A DNA stretch of 64,000 bases, taken from positions 1 through 64,000 of the forward strand of contig JAKFER010000227.1 of assembly GCA_036675565.1 (NCBI GenBank). The letters run 5' to 3'. The notes under the pieces are model-generated. The model did not search any database. It was not told the DNA's origin and saw only the letters and a list, made by a program, of their open reading frames with translations. Position numbers and translations under genes: made by a program. Below, one piece after another: positions 46,537 through 54,579 of the stretch; within the stretch, counting starts at the first letter, position 1, and each line of letters begins with the position of its first letter. This DNA comes from JACCYQ01 sp036675565. Lineage in GTDB: Bacteria > Bacteroidota > Bacteroidia > Chitinophagales > Chitinophagaceae.

Positions 46537-47169
46537 ATGGAGCATACAGAAACATTAGAAAGGATTTTTGAACCGGCATTAATAAAAGAAATGTACCAGT
46601 TTGGTGTCATCAAACATTTTAAGGAAGGCGATATTATTATGGATTATGGAAAGTATATCCGTATGATGCCGATAGTGCTGAAGGGCACTATTAAAGTTTA
46701 CAGAATGGATGATAGTGGCAATGAGATTCTGTTGTATTATTTATCCAGCAATGAAAGTTGTTCCATTGCATATAGCTGTTGTGTTGAAGCAAAGAAAAGT
46801 GAAGTGAAAGCCGTAGCTGAAGACGATGTTGAGTTATTAGCCATACCACACATCAAATTAGATGAATGGCTATGTAAATATCCCAGTTGGAAAAACTATA
46901 TCATGCATAGTTTTAATGAACGCTTCCTCGAATTATTTAAATCAATTGAAAGTATTGCATTCAGAAAATTGGATGAACGCCTGATATCCTATCTCAAAGA
47001 AAAACAACGCATTTCAGGTTCCAGTATCATCAAGACCTCTCATAATCAAATTGCCGAAGAGTTAGCAACATCCAGGGTTGTAGTATCCCGCTTGTTAAAA
47101 CAATTGGAGAACGATAAAAAGGTTATCTTATATCGAAATGAAATCAAACTTCTAAAAGACTTTCATTAA
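46537..47169 (+). CDS. Crp/Fnr family transcriptional regulator
   Basis: A 210-residue regulator with an N-terminal cyclic-nucleotide-binding-like domain (about 15-135) and a C-terminal winged helix (about 150-205). In FNR the recognition helix is ExxSR; here it reads ATSRVVVSRLLKQL, keeping SR but with Val for Glu, so its DNA site should differ from the FNR TTGAT half-site. Cysteines 75, 81, 82 and 113 cluster in the sensory domain, without an FNR-type N-terminal iron-sulfur motif. It is the likely activator at the three GTAAC-N4-GTTAC promoters of this module and may sense redox state or sulfane sulfur (inference). Confidence 0.9.
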   Translation: MEHTETLERIFEPALIKEMYQFGVIKHFKEGDIIMDYGKYIRMMPIVLKGTIKVYRMDDSGNEILLYYLSSNESCSIAYSCCVEAKKSEVKAVAEDDVELLAIPHIKLDEWLCKYPSWKNYIMHSFNERFLELFKSIESIAFRKLDERLISYLKEKQRISGSSIIKTSHNQIAEELATSRVVVSRLLKQLENDKKVILYRNEIKLLKDFH

Positions 47170-47234
47170 ATACCTTTCAAATCCGCTTGCTGGTTATAGG
47201 CTTTTCAAAAGTATTTCTTCGGCAATAACCCATT

Positions 47235-48320
47235 TTATTTCTTGTTGTTTAATTTCTTAATCAGATCAATTTCATCCTGCCTGTAGGGTGTACCATCTTT
47301 TCTGAAAATATCATGAAACCATTCGACAGGTTCACTTCCATCCGGCACAGGCGTATCCCACGCATAAATGGTGTTGCTTTTCCCCGCAACAAATCCCCAG
47401 TTAATAGCGCCAACATTTTCCTTTTTTAACATGGGCAGAATATTGGCAAAGCGGCTGTTTCTTGTTCTGGCCATATACTCTGTACATATCAGCGGCCTTC
47501 CATTGGCTTTTAGTAAATCGATGGTGCGCTGATGCCACTGTGGTTCTTCATAATTATGGTAAGTGATGATATCAGAATTTCTCAATTGAAACTCATTCAA
47601 CTTTTCAAAATCCCATGCCCATAAACCAACACTAATGGGCTGATCAGGATTTACTTCCCTGGCCCAAGTAAAAACATTTCTCAATAAAGGCAATGATTTT
47701 TCTTTTTTGCCTGAGTTGCCGGGTTCGTTATAAAGATCCCATAACAGGATACGTTGATCATTTTTAAAAGAATGCATTATATCCTTCACATATTTTTTTA
47801 ACTCCGGGAATTGGGAAGAATCGGATGAATGCGGATCACCAGGATCTTGCACCCAGCCAGAATTATGAACACCGGGTTTAGGATCAGGCTGTTTACCTGA
47901 TATGCCTTCTTTATTCCAGCAATCATCAAAAAAAACAAAAATTGTTTTGATGCCGTACTTGTCTGCAATTTTTAAATATTGATCCACTCTATTTTTAAAA
48001 CCACCAGGATCTTTTTTCCATGCAATGCTATGCAGGTAAACCCGCATGGTATTGAAACCAATATTTTTTGCCCAGCTAAATTCTTTTTCAATCGTTTCCG
48101 GGTCAAAAGTTTCGGCCTGCCACATTTCAAGTTGGTTAATTGCAGTAGCAGGTAAATAATCAGCCCCCGTTATCCATGGGTGCTGAGCATACCAGGCTTT
48201 TGCTTTTTCCACGCTCCAGGGTGTACCTACAACTTCAATTTCATTGTTTATATTTTGAGCATACACCAGGTTTAAAGAAAAAAATAAAACCCATAAGCTT
48301 ATCATATTCTTTTTCATCAC
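47235..48320 (-). CDS. GH5-like glycoside hydrolase
   Basis: A 361-residue exported protein with a signal peptide (1-21, ending LVYAQ) and a TIM barrel of the cellulase/GH5 clan: GFNTMRVYLHSIAW, then LLWDLYNEPGNSG with the acid/base Glu, then PLICTEYMARTRNSRF with the nucleophile Glu, and GAINWGFVAGKSNT. It lacks attached binding modules. Substrate (beta-glucan, xylan, mannan) cannot be told. It is transcribed towards the Crp/Fnr gene with a 65-nt convergent gap and no hairpin, and away from the small-RNA region. Confidence 0.85.
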   Translation of the reverse strand: MMKKNMISLWVLFFSLNLVYAQNINNEIEVVGTPWSVEKAKAWYAQHPWITGADYLPATAINQLEMWQAETFDPETIEKEFSWAKNIGFNTMRVYLHSIAWKKDPGGFKNRVDQYLKIADKYGIKTIFVFFDDCWNKEGISGKQPDPKPGVHNSGWVQDPGDPHSSDSSQFPELKKYVKDIMHSFKNDQRILLWDLYNEPGNSGKKEKSLPLLRNVFTWAREVNPDQPISVGLWAWDFEKLNEFQLRNSDIITYHNYEEPQWHQRTIDLLKANGRPLICTEYMARTRNSRFANILPMLKKENVGAINWGFVAGKSNTIYAWDTPVPDGSEPVEWFHDIFRKDGTPYRQDEIDLIKKLNNKK

Positions 48321-48462
48321 ATAAATATTTTATTCAGTTATTAACCAATTCATCTTTAAAATAAGAAAATTTATCTATCTAGGCTTTAATACCCGTTATT
48401 ATTAAAGAATAGTTGAAAACAATTTCCTTTAAAGTATACCAATATTGGCATCATTTATAAAA

Positions 48463-48509
48463 TACCGTGAAAACACGGTTTTTTGGTTTGCAGGAACTAA
48501 CAATATTTG
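48463..48509 (+). promoter_or_regulatory. Palindromic promoter P1 (small RNA candidate)
   Basis: The 18-bp element TACCGTGAAAACACGGTT (48463-48480; arms ACCGTG/CACGGT around AAAA) with a -7 box AATATTTG starting exactly 39 nt downstream (48502-48509). The palindrome centre would fall near -43 of the predicted start, an activator position. The element also resembles a terminator (hairpin plus T-run), but it follows no plus-strand gene and recurs at P2 without a T-run. Confidence 0.65.
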
Positions 48510-48513
48510 CATC

Positions 48514-48702
48514 ATGAATTTTGATTCGCCCCTGGTGCATTTCGAAAATGACATTTAATTCACCAGTACCCACCAGCCTGCTGAATTCCTGTTGCTTTAA
48601 AGCATAATGTCTGACAAGTCATGTTCAGGGATTTAATCAGAACCATTTTACCATTGAACCTTATCCTCTATTGAGCGCACTAATACAGTGCGCTCTTTTT
48701 TT
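48514..48702 (+). ncRNA. Candidate small RNA, about 190 nt
   Basis: A predicted transcript from P1 (start near 48514-48516) to the strong terminator ending about 48702. It has no credible coding frame: the only ATG at the start gives 14 codons. Several inverted repeats suggest folding: AATTCA/TGAATT (48557-48587), TGCTTTAAAGCA (48593-48604) and TGACAAGTCA (48612-48621). Function is unknown. It is transcribed next to, and apparently co-regulated with, the 75-residue protein gene. Confidence 0.45.
48673..48702 (+). terminator. Strong intrinsic terminator of the small RNA candidate
   Basis: Perfect 9-bp stem GAGCGCACT / AGTGCGCTC with a 5-nt loop, followed by a seven-T run. There is no protein gene immediately upstream on the plus strand, so its existence implies a non-coding transcript. 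Its T-run abuts the second palindrome. Confidence 0.88.
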
Positions 48703-48748
48703 ACCGTTAAAACACGGTTGGTTGAAAAGATCCGAAACAGCATCTTTG
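48702..48748 (+). promoter_or_regulatory. Palindromic promoter P2 (75-residue protein and signalling genes)
   Basis: TACCGTTAAAACACGGTT (48702-48719) matches the P1 element at 17 of 18 bases. A -7 box CATCTTTG starts exactly 39 nt downstream (48741-48748), the same spacing as P1. The next start codon is at 48785, so the leader is about 30 nt. Confidence 0.65.
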
Positions 48749-48784
48749 TTTTAATTAACTCAATAATTAACCAAAACTAAATTT

Positions 48785-49012
48785 ATGGCTCTTGCACAAA
48801 AACTGGAATTTATCATCAGGCGCAAACACCTGGAACAGGTACTGGCAAATTCAAAAAACGTAGCCCTTCGCATAACCCTGGGTGTTAACGCAAATGCATC
48901 TTTAGTCATTACTGCAGACGGGGTAACAACTCTTGTGAATTTTGAAACCATAGGAGAATCTATACCTATTTGTCCCGTACCACCGGATTGTGCACCAGAA
49001 GATAATAGCTAA
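48785..49012 (+). CDS. Small protein of unknown function (75 residues), first gene of signalling unit
   Basis: A 75-residue protein that I do not recognise. It has a helical, basic N-terminal half (LAQKLEFIIRRKHLEQVLAN), a middle with strand-like ITLGVNANASLVITADGVTT, and a proline/cysteine-rich tail SIPICPVPPDCAPEDNS. It has no signal peptide or membrane helix. It is directly preceded by promoter P2 and followed by a hairpin and the 7-TM/kinase/regulator genes. It could be a regulatory ligand or peptide precursor for that system (inference from position only). Confidence 0.65.
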   Translation: MALAQKLEFIIRRKHLEQVLANSKNVALRITLGVNANASLVITADGVTTLVNFETIGESIPICPVPPDCAPEDNS

Positions 49013-49018
49013 ATTTTC

Positions 49019-49041
49019 CAGGCTTATAGAAAAAAAGCCTG
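49019..49041 (+). other. Hairpin between small protein and 7-TM gene
   Basis: Perfect 7-bp stem CAGGCTT / AAGCCTG with a 9-nt loop, followed by ATTTTG. It ends 3 nt before the TTG start of the next gene, so it could act as a leaky terminator and/or mask the translation start, giving more of the small protein than of the receptor. Confidence 0.55.
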
Positions 49042-49044
49042 ATT

Positions 49045-49728
49045 TTGCAGTTAAAATTTATACTCGTGATTAAAGAATTGGTGAATAATTTTCTTGAGCC
49101 ATTATCGCCATTAATACCTCTTGTCCTGCTCCTTGTCCAGTTCAATAAAGTGAGCGCAATGAAAGAATTGCGCTTGCTTTTATTCATATACACCCTTTTG
49201 TTTTTACTAAATTTTACCGCGGCTTTGCTGGCATATTTTGACAAAACAAACATCTGGATTTACGATCTGAGTGGAATTACAACTTTTCTTTCCATATCTT
49301 TTTACCTGGCCATACTGCTTAAAACCGATCGGTTTCAAAAAATTATATACTTCTTTATCCCTGTTTTTACAACTTTTTACCTGGGCTACACTTATATGTT
49401 GAATGACAGCAGTATTTTCAACAGCCTGGGATATGCAGTGCTGGCTGTTTTGATCAGCATTTATTGCGTGTTTTATTTCCTGGAATGTATAAAATTTGAA
49501 ACCCGAAAACTAACCGACCTCTATAGTTTCTGGGTAGTGACTTCATTCTTCATCTATTTTATGGGATCATTTTTTATTTTTATTACTTATAAAACAATGA
49601 CCTCGCATGGCATTCAAACAGGAATGCTCTGGGGCTTACATAATATTGTTTATTTTGTATCCTGCTGTATTGCAGCATTTGGCATATGGAAACTCTTTCA
49701 AAAGAAATTTACCTTATTGGAGGCATAA
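49045..49728 (+). CDS. Seven-transmembrane protein, probable sensor component
   Basis: A 227-residue integral membrane protein with seven clear hydrophobic helices (about 18-35, 40-62, 70-90, 96-114, 122-147, 157-180, 194-215) and no soluble domain. The start is uncommon: TTG at 49045 or GTG at 49066; the first ATG (codon 39) would remove helix one. The gene overlaps the start of the histidine kinase gene by 43 nt, indicating tight coupling. It probably provides the membrane-embedded input of a split receptor, like 7TM sensor domains normally fused to kinases (inference). Specific family not recognised. Confidence 0.78.
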   Translation: MQLKFILVIKELVNNFLEPLSPLIPLVLLLVQFNKVSAMKELRLLLFIYTLLFLLNFTAALLAYFDKTNIWIYDLSGITTFLSISFYLAILLKTDRFQKIIYFFIPVFTTFYLGYTYMLNDSSIFNSLGYAVLAVLISIYCVFYFLECIKFETRKLTDLYSFWVVTSFFIYFMGSFFIFITYKTMTSHGIQTGMLWGLHNIVYFVSCCIAAFGIWKLFQKKFTLLEA

Positions 49729-50471
49729 CGGTTTTTGCAATAATGATGACTGCATTCATTCTTGTAATTATTAGTGCACACCAGCAAAAACAACGAAAAT
49801 ATGCCTTGGAAAAAGCTGCAATGAAAGTTCAATTCCAGGAAAGTTTGTTGCGGTCCCAACTAGAAATACAGGAACAAACTTTAAAAAATATCTCCCAGGA
49901 AATTCATGACAACATTGGTCAAACACTAAGCCTGGCTAAATTAAATTTGAATACGGTTAAAATCCATGATCCTGAAAAGGCTTTTGAAAAAATTATATCC
50001 TCAAAAGAACTGGTAAGTAAAGCCATCATGGATTTACGCTCTCTTTCAAAAACAATGCATACAGACACGATATTACAGGCAGGTTTAGTGAAAGCCCTTG
50101 AAATTGAATTACAGATCATTGGTAAGAGCGCTGATATTCATACCGCTTTAAGGGTAACCGGCACTCCATATAATCTTGATCCGCAAAAAGAACTGATCAT
50201 TTTTCGTACCATACAGGAAGCCTTTAATAATGTCATCAAACATTCGGGTGCAGAGGCTACCAGCATTGAAGTTGCATATAACGATACCGGAGTGGAAATA
50301 ACTGTTGCTGATAATGGAACCGGATTTGATCCCAATACTACTACTACTGAAAAACTAGGGGGTTCCGGATTAAGAAATATGAAAAACAGGATGCAACTTA
50401 TCGGCGCAGGATTAAACATTCAGCCCAATAACCCGCATGGCACTAAAATTCAAATTTCAATACCAAAATAA
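49686..50471 (+). CDS. Sensor histidine kinase (HisKA_3/NarX type)
   Basis: A 261-residue kinase with one membrane helix (about 10-30), a short coiled coil (35-68), a DHp HisKA_3 region with His74 in ISQEIHDNIGQTL, and a HATPase domain with EAFNNVIKHSGA, VADNGTGFD and GGSGLRNMKNRM. The start codon lies inside the 7-TM gene (43-nt overlap). It has no periplasmic sensor domain of its own, so signal input probably comes from the 7-TM protein. The cognate regulator is the NarL-type gene 142 nt downstream. Confidence 0.92.
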   Translation: METLSKEIYLIGGITVFAIMMTAFILVIISAHQQKQRKYALEKAAMKVQFQESLLRSQLEIQEQTLKNISQEIHDNIGQTLSLAKLNLNTVKIHDPEKAFEKIISSKELVSKAIMDLRSLSKTMHTDTILQAGLVKALEIELQIIGKSADIHTALRVTGTPYNLDPQKELIIFRTIQEAFNNVIKHSGAEATSIEVAYNDTGVEITVADNGTGFDPNTTTTEKLGGSGLRNMKNRMQLIGAGLNIQPNNPHGTKIQISIPK

Positions 50472-50613
50472 TTACTGTGAATATAGACATAATGAAAGTT
50501 GAATTCCTGCTGAATAATTATGACGAATACGTAGTTTGTTAATGTAAAAATTAGAAAATATAAATGCCATCATCAATTACTTTCGTCAATCAACAAAAAT
50601 TAAATACTAACAG

Positions 50614-51267
50614 ATGAAAGCTAGCATAGCTTTAGCCGATGATCATGTATTGCTTCGTAATGGTCTTGCCAACTTATTAAGAGAACTGGATTATGATGTT
50701 TTGTTTGAAGCAGACAATGGAAAAGATTTTTTAGAAAAGCTAAAGGATCATCATGCACCGCAAATAGCCTTGATGGATATTAACATGCCAGGTATGGATG
50801 GTTATCAAACTACGTTGCACCTGAAACAACATTTCCCGGAAATAAAAGTATTAGCACTTTCAATGTACGATGATGAGAACGCCATTATCCGTATGCTAAG
50901 GAATGGAGCCAAAGGATATATACTAAAAGACAGTGACCCTGCAGAATTAAAAAATGCACTGCAAGCGCTGCTGCACAAAGGTTTTTACCATTCGGACCTG
51001 GTAACGGGCAAATTGATACATACCATAAACAATATGGATGAACCGGAACATGCTACCATAAAAAGTGTTCTTGGGCTGAACCCCAAAGAAATAGAATTCC
51101 TAAAATTAGTTTGCACTGAAAAAACATACAAAGAAATCGCCGACGAAATGCACTTAAGCCACCGCACAATAGATGGTTACCGCGATAATTTATTTGAAAA
51201 ATTAGAGATAAAAAGTCGTGTAGGTTTGGTCCTTTTTGCCATTAAAAATGGAATAGTCCCAGTTTAG
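50614..51267 (+). CDS. NarL/FixJ family response regulator
   Basis: A 217-residue response regulator. The receiver domain (1-122) has acidic LADDH, phosphoacceptor Asp55 in ALMDINMPGMDGY, and Lys in GYILKDSDP. The LuxR-type helix-turn-helix (about 148-210) has LNPKEIEFLKLVCTEKTYKEIADEM in two motifs and SHRTIDGYRDNLFEKL. NarL-type dimers bind inverted repeats, so the twin 18-bp palindromes 2 kb upstream are its most obvious candidate sites. It is the last gene of the signalling unit. Confidence 0.93.
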   Translation: MKASIALADDHVLLRNGLANLLRELDYDVLFEADNGKDFLEKLKDHHAPQIALMDINMPGMDGYQTTLHLKQHFPEIKVLALSMYDDENAIIRMLRNGAKGYILKDSDPAELKNALQALLHKGFYHSDLVTGKLIHTINNMDEPEHATIKSVLGLNPKEIEFLKLVCTEKTYKEIADEMHLSHRTIDGYRDNLFEKLEIKSRVGLVLFAIKNGIVPV

Positions 51268-51368
51268 GATTATCAAGAGGTTCGTAATTTCATTGCCTTT
51301 AAATTACCGCTCACCAAAATTTATTTCCATATAAACCACAATGAAATAATTTAGGCGAATACTTACCA

Positions 51369-53786
51369 ATGAAAAAACTGATCGCCACATTGATTTTTGC
51401 ATTTGCACAATGGGTTGCTTTTTGCCAGCAGGATGCAACCATTACAATAACCGTAGAAGATGGCCCATCCAACCCATTACCAGAAGCTACAGTAGAATTA
51501 TTACACATCCGGGATTCTGTTTTAATCAAGGCGCAGGTAACTGATATTTCCGGAACCGTAATTTTTGATAAATTATCACAGGGCAGTTACCTGTTCCGGG
51601 TAAGTCTGATTGGTTATAGAATTAAGTATGTAAACTATCCTTTGATTTCAACAAATACATTTGACAGTTTAAGTATCAATATGGAAAGAAATATTGAACA
51701 ACTTTCCAATGTTATTATTAATTCTATAAAACCCCTGGTAGAATTAAAACCGGGAAAAACGATTATAAACCTGCAGGCCGGTATTACCAATACTGGTACC
51801 ACTGTTATGGAAGCACTGGAAAAAATGCCGGGTATAACAGTGGATAGGGACGGGAATATTTCCCTGAAAGGGAAAACTGGTGTTACGGTATTTTTAGATG
51901 GACGACCCACCTATTTATCCGGTGCCGTACTGGGCACTTTACTAAATGGTATGAGTGCTGAAAATATTGCACAAGTGGAGTTGATGGACCAGCCACCTGC
52001 ACGTTATGATGCGGCAGGCAACGCCGGGGTGATCAATATCATCACAAAAAAAATATTACAAAAAGGTTTCAATGGCAATATATCAACTGCGTTTAGCCAG
52101 GGCCGTTATCCTAAAAATAATAATAGCTTATTACTTAATTACCGAAGTGGGAAATGGAATCTATCCGGCAATTATTCCTTAAACCTAAACAGGGGCTTTA
52201 CCCGTATCCAGGCTTTGCGCACTTTTTTCAATCGGGATGGAAGCATAATTACTCAACTTGGCCAGCCAAGCTTGATAAAAGGGGAAGGTCACTCACACAA
52301 CCTTCGCATCAGTGCCGATTATGCGTTGACTCCCAAAACCAGCCTGGGAATATCAATGACGGGTGTCAAATTAAAGCGTGAAAGTGTCAGCGATAATACT
52401 GCTATATGGAAATCACCTGGCGGCGTTACAGATTCGCTGATTCAAACAAATAGTAATATCCAATCAAAATGGCAGAATGGAGGCATCAACTTTAACCTCC
52501 GTCACAGCTTTAACCCCAAACGGGAAATAACAGCAGATGCAGATATGATCAACTATCGTATCAGGGGTGAGCAGTTTTTTGAAAACAAATTGGTCATGCC
52601 TTCTACTTATGATGAAATTTTCAGAGCAAACATTCCTAATGATATTCAAATTCTTTCAGCCAAAGTTGACTATACAGAGGAATTTAAAAATATCAAACTG
52701 GAAACAGGTTTAAAAACGGCTCGCATTACCACAGATAATATGGCTGCTTATGAAATGAAGGATGGAACAGCATGGAAACCCGATTATGGAAGATCAAACC
52801 ATTTTTTATACTCGGAAAATATACACGCAGCTTATATTTCATCTGAATCCAGGTGGAATAAATGGAACCTTCAAACGGGTCTTCGTTGGGAATGGACCGG
52901 TTACCAGGCAAACCAATTGGGAAATGTGGTGGTTAAGGATTCTGCATTTTCACGCAACTACAACAATCTCTTTCCTACCCTCTTTGCATCTTTTGAAGCA
53001 GACAGTAACCATACATTTTCGGGTATGGCCAGCAGGCGCATAGATCGCCCTGCGTTTCAAAAACTAAATCCATTTTTATTTATCATTAATAAATATACTT
53101 ACCAAAAAGGAAATCCATTTTACAAGCCACAATACACATGGAATTTTGAACTATCCCATAATTATAAAGGGAAAATCCTGACGGGGTTAAGTTATAGCAG
53201 AAGTACTGATTATTTTTCACAGGTATTTCCTATTGACAGCAGCGGTATTGTATTTTATACAGAAGGCAATTTGGATTTACTGGAGAATTTTGGCATTTCT
53301 GTTGGCCTGCAAATGACGCCTGTTAAAGGATGGAATTTATCTGCACAATCTGTATTCAATTACAAAAGAATGAATGGTTTTATTGAAAAAAAACTAACAG
53401 CAGATATTAGGCAGCTTACGGTGAATATCAATAACCAATTTCGATTTAAAAATGGCTGGAGTGCAGAACTCACGGGTTTTTATACATCCCGCAGCCAAAA
53501 TGATATCCAGGAAATAGTTGATCCCGCAGGACAACTGTCAGTCGGTATTTCAAAACAGTTATTTGATAATAAAGGAACGATAAAACTTGCGGGCCGCGAT
53601 CTTTTTTATACTCAATGGATGAAGGGTATGACCTATTTCCCTATGGCTACTGAATGGTTTAAATTAACCCGTGATACAAGAGTTGTAACCCTTTCTTTTT
53701 CTTACAGGTTGGGAAAAGCATTTAAAACATCAGAACGAACCAAAGGTTCCAGTAGTGAAGAAATTCAAAGAGTAGGTACTGGTTAA
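51369..53786 (+). CDS. TonB-dependent receptor-like outer membrane beta-barrel protein
   Basis: An 805-residue outer-membrane protein: signal peptide (1-20, ending VAFCQ), carboxypeptidase-regulatory-like Ig domain (about 22-100, ITVEDGPSNPLPEATVEL), plug (about 120-220, GTTVMEALEKMPGITVDRDG and VFLDGRPTYLSG), and an outer-membrane beta-barrel of the OMP_b-brl_3 type. Lack of a clear TonB box and of a SusD partner suggests a role other than glycan import. It lies 101 nt downstream of the NarL-type regulator and could be one of its targets (inference). Confidence 0.9.
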   Translation: MKKLIATLIFAFAQWVAFCQQDATITITVEDGPSNPLPEATVELLHIRDSVLIKAQVTDISGTVIFDKLSQGSYLFRVSLIGYRIKYVNYPLISTNTFDSLSINMERNIEQLSNVIINSIKPLVELKPGKTIINLQAGITNTGTTVMEALEKMPGITVDRDGNISLKGKTGVTVFLDGRPTYLSGAVLGTLLNGMSAENIAQVELMDQPPARYDAAGNAGVINIITKKILQKGFNGNISTAFSQGRYPKNNNSLLLNYRSGKWNLSGNYSLNLNRGFTRIQALRTFFNRDGSIITQLGQPSLIKGEGHSHNLRISADYALTPKTSLGISMTGVKLKRESVSDNTAIWKSPGGVTDSLIQTNSNIQSKWQNGGINFNLRHSFNPKREITADADMINYRIRGEQFFENKLVMPSTYDEIFRANIPNDIQILSAKVDYTEEFKNIKLETGLKTARITTDNMAAYEMKDGTAWKPDYGRSNHFLYSENIHAAYISSESRWNKWNLQTGLRWEWTGYQANQLGNVVVKDSAFSRNYNNLFPTLFASFEADSNHTFSGMASRRIDRPAFQKLNPFLFIINKYTYQKGNPFYKPQYTWNFELSHNYKGKILTGLSYSRSTDYFSQVFPIDSSGIVFYTEGNLDLLENFGISVGLQMTPVKGWNLSAQSVFNYKRMNGFIEKKLTADIRQLTVNINNQFRFKNGWSAELTGFYTSRSQNDIQEIVDPAGQLSVGISKQLFDNKGTIKLAGRDLFYTQWMKGMTYFPMATEWFKLTRDTRVVTLSFSYRLGKAFKTSERTKGSSSEEIQRVGTG

Positions 53787-53884
53787 TATGTTACAGAACC
53801 ACCTGATTTAATCTCCAAAATCACCCAAACATGTGTATGTCCTGATTCAATTTTGCAACATCTTAGTGCTTAATAAACCAGGAT

Positions 53885-54415
53885 ATGAAAAGTGTTTTAA
53901 TGCTCATTATTTTTCTTTGTATACATGTTAGTAAACTATTTGCACAAACCAATAATTTCGCCAGGAATACCGTGGGCATTTTTACAGGCATTGAAATGAA
54001 CACTATTAGCGGACTTTGGGGATTGCAATACGAGAGAAGTTTACATCAACAGGATAAATTAAACATCAGTGCAAAAGCGTTGTATATTTTTCGTTATGAA
54101 CTTGGAAACATGAAGCTCCTTGGAGGCAGCTGTTGCGAGTACTACCAATCTGCTACATTATTAGCCACTGCCTCCAGGTTTACATCACCAACGGCAAAGC
54201 CTAACCGATTTTATTTACAGGCAGGTTTGGGTGCAGGGATAAAAACATATGCATTCGAAAATCTTCGGCAGCAATCAGTTTTTCCCGCCTTTGAAGCAGG
54301 GTTTGGATTTAAGTTACCAATGAATGATCAATTAATTTTGCAATGGCATAATTCGTTTCTTTTTCTCCATAATAATGGCGCCACTATTAATGTCGGGCTA
54401 TCATTAGGCTTTTAA
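53885..54415 (+). CDS. Small outer-membrane beta-barrel-like protein
   Basis: A 176-residue exported protein with a signal peptide (1-21, ending LFAQ). The remainder alternates hydrophobic and polar residues with glycine-aromatic pairs: VGIFTGIEMNTISGLWGLQYE, YLQAGLGAGIKTY, AFEAGFGFKL, and a final INVGLSLGF with C-terminal Phe. This fits an eight-stranded outer-membrane barrel. The family is not recognised. It is 98 nt downstream of the TonB-type receptor gene on the same strand. Confidence 0.7.
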   Translation: MKSVLMLIIFLCIHVSKLFAQTNNFARNTVGIFTGIEMNTISGLWGLQYERSLHQQDKLNISAKALYIFRYELGNMKLLGGSCCEYYQSATLLATASRFTSPTAKPNRFYLQAGLGAGIKTYAFENLRQQSVFPAFEAGFGFKLPMNDQLILQWHNSFLFLHNNGATINVGLSLGF

Positions 54416-54579
54416 ATTTCAACGTTACAGTAATTCCCATTCTTCACTTTATGAGTATAAAATATTAAACCTAAATTTAAATTTCAATCAAAAATCCTTA
54501 ATAAAAATGGAAGTAGGTAACCATTTGATTTATTTCAAAGCTATCCATTAACTTCAATTCCAATTTTTAGAAACTGATT

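Noticed and set aside
48463..48485. First palindrome read as an intrinsic terminator (ACCGTG-AAAA-CACGGT plus T-run)
   Set aside because: No plus-strand gene ends before it, and the second copy has the same palindrome without a T-run but with the same spacing to a -7 box, favouring an operator.
48514..48558. 14-codon frame starting with ATG at the predicted small RNA 5' end
   Set aside because: Too short and at the very transcript start; a leaderless micro-peptide cannot be excluded but nothing supports it.
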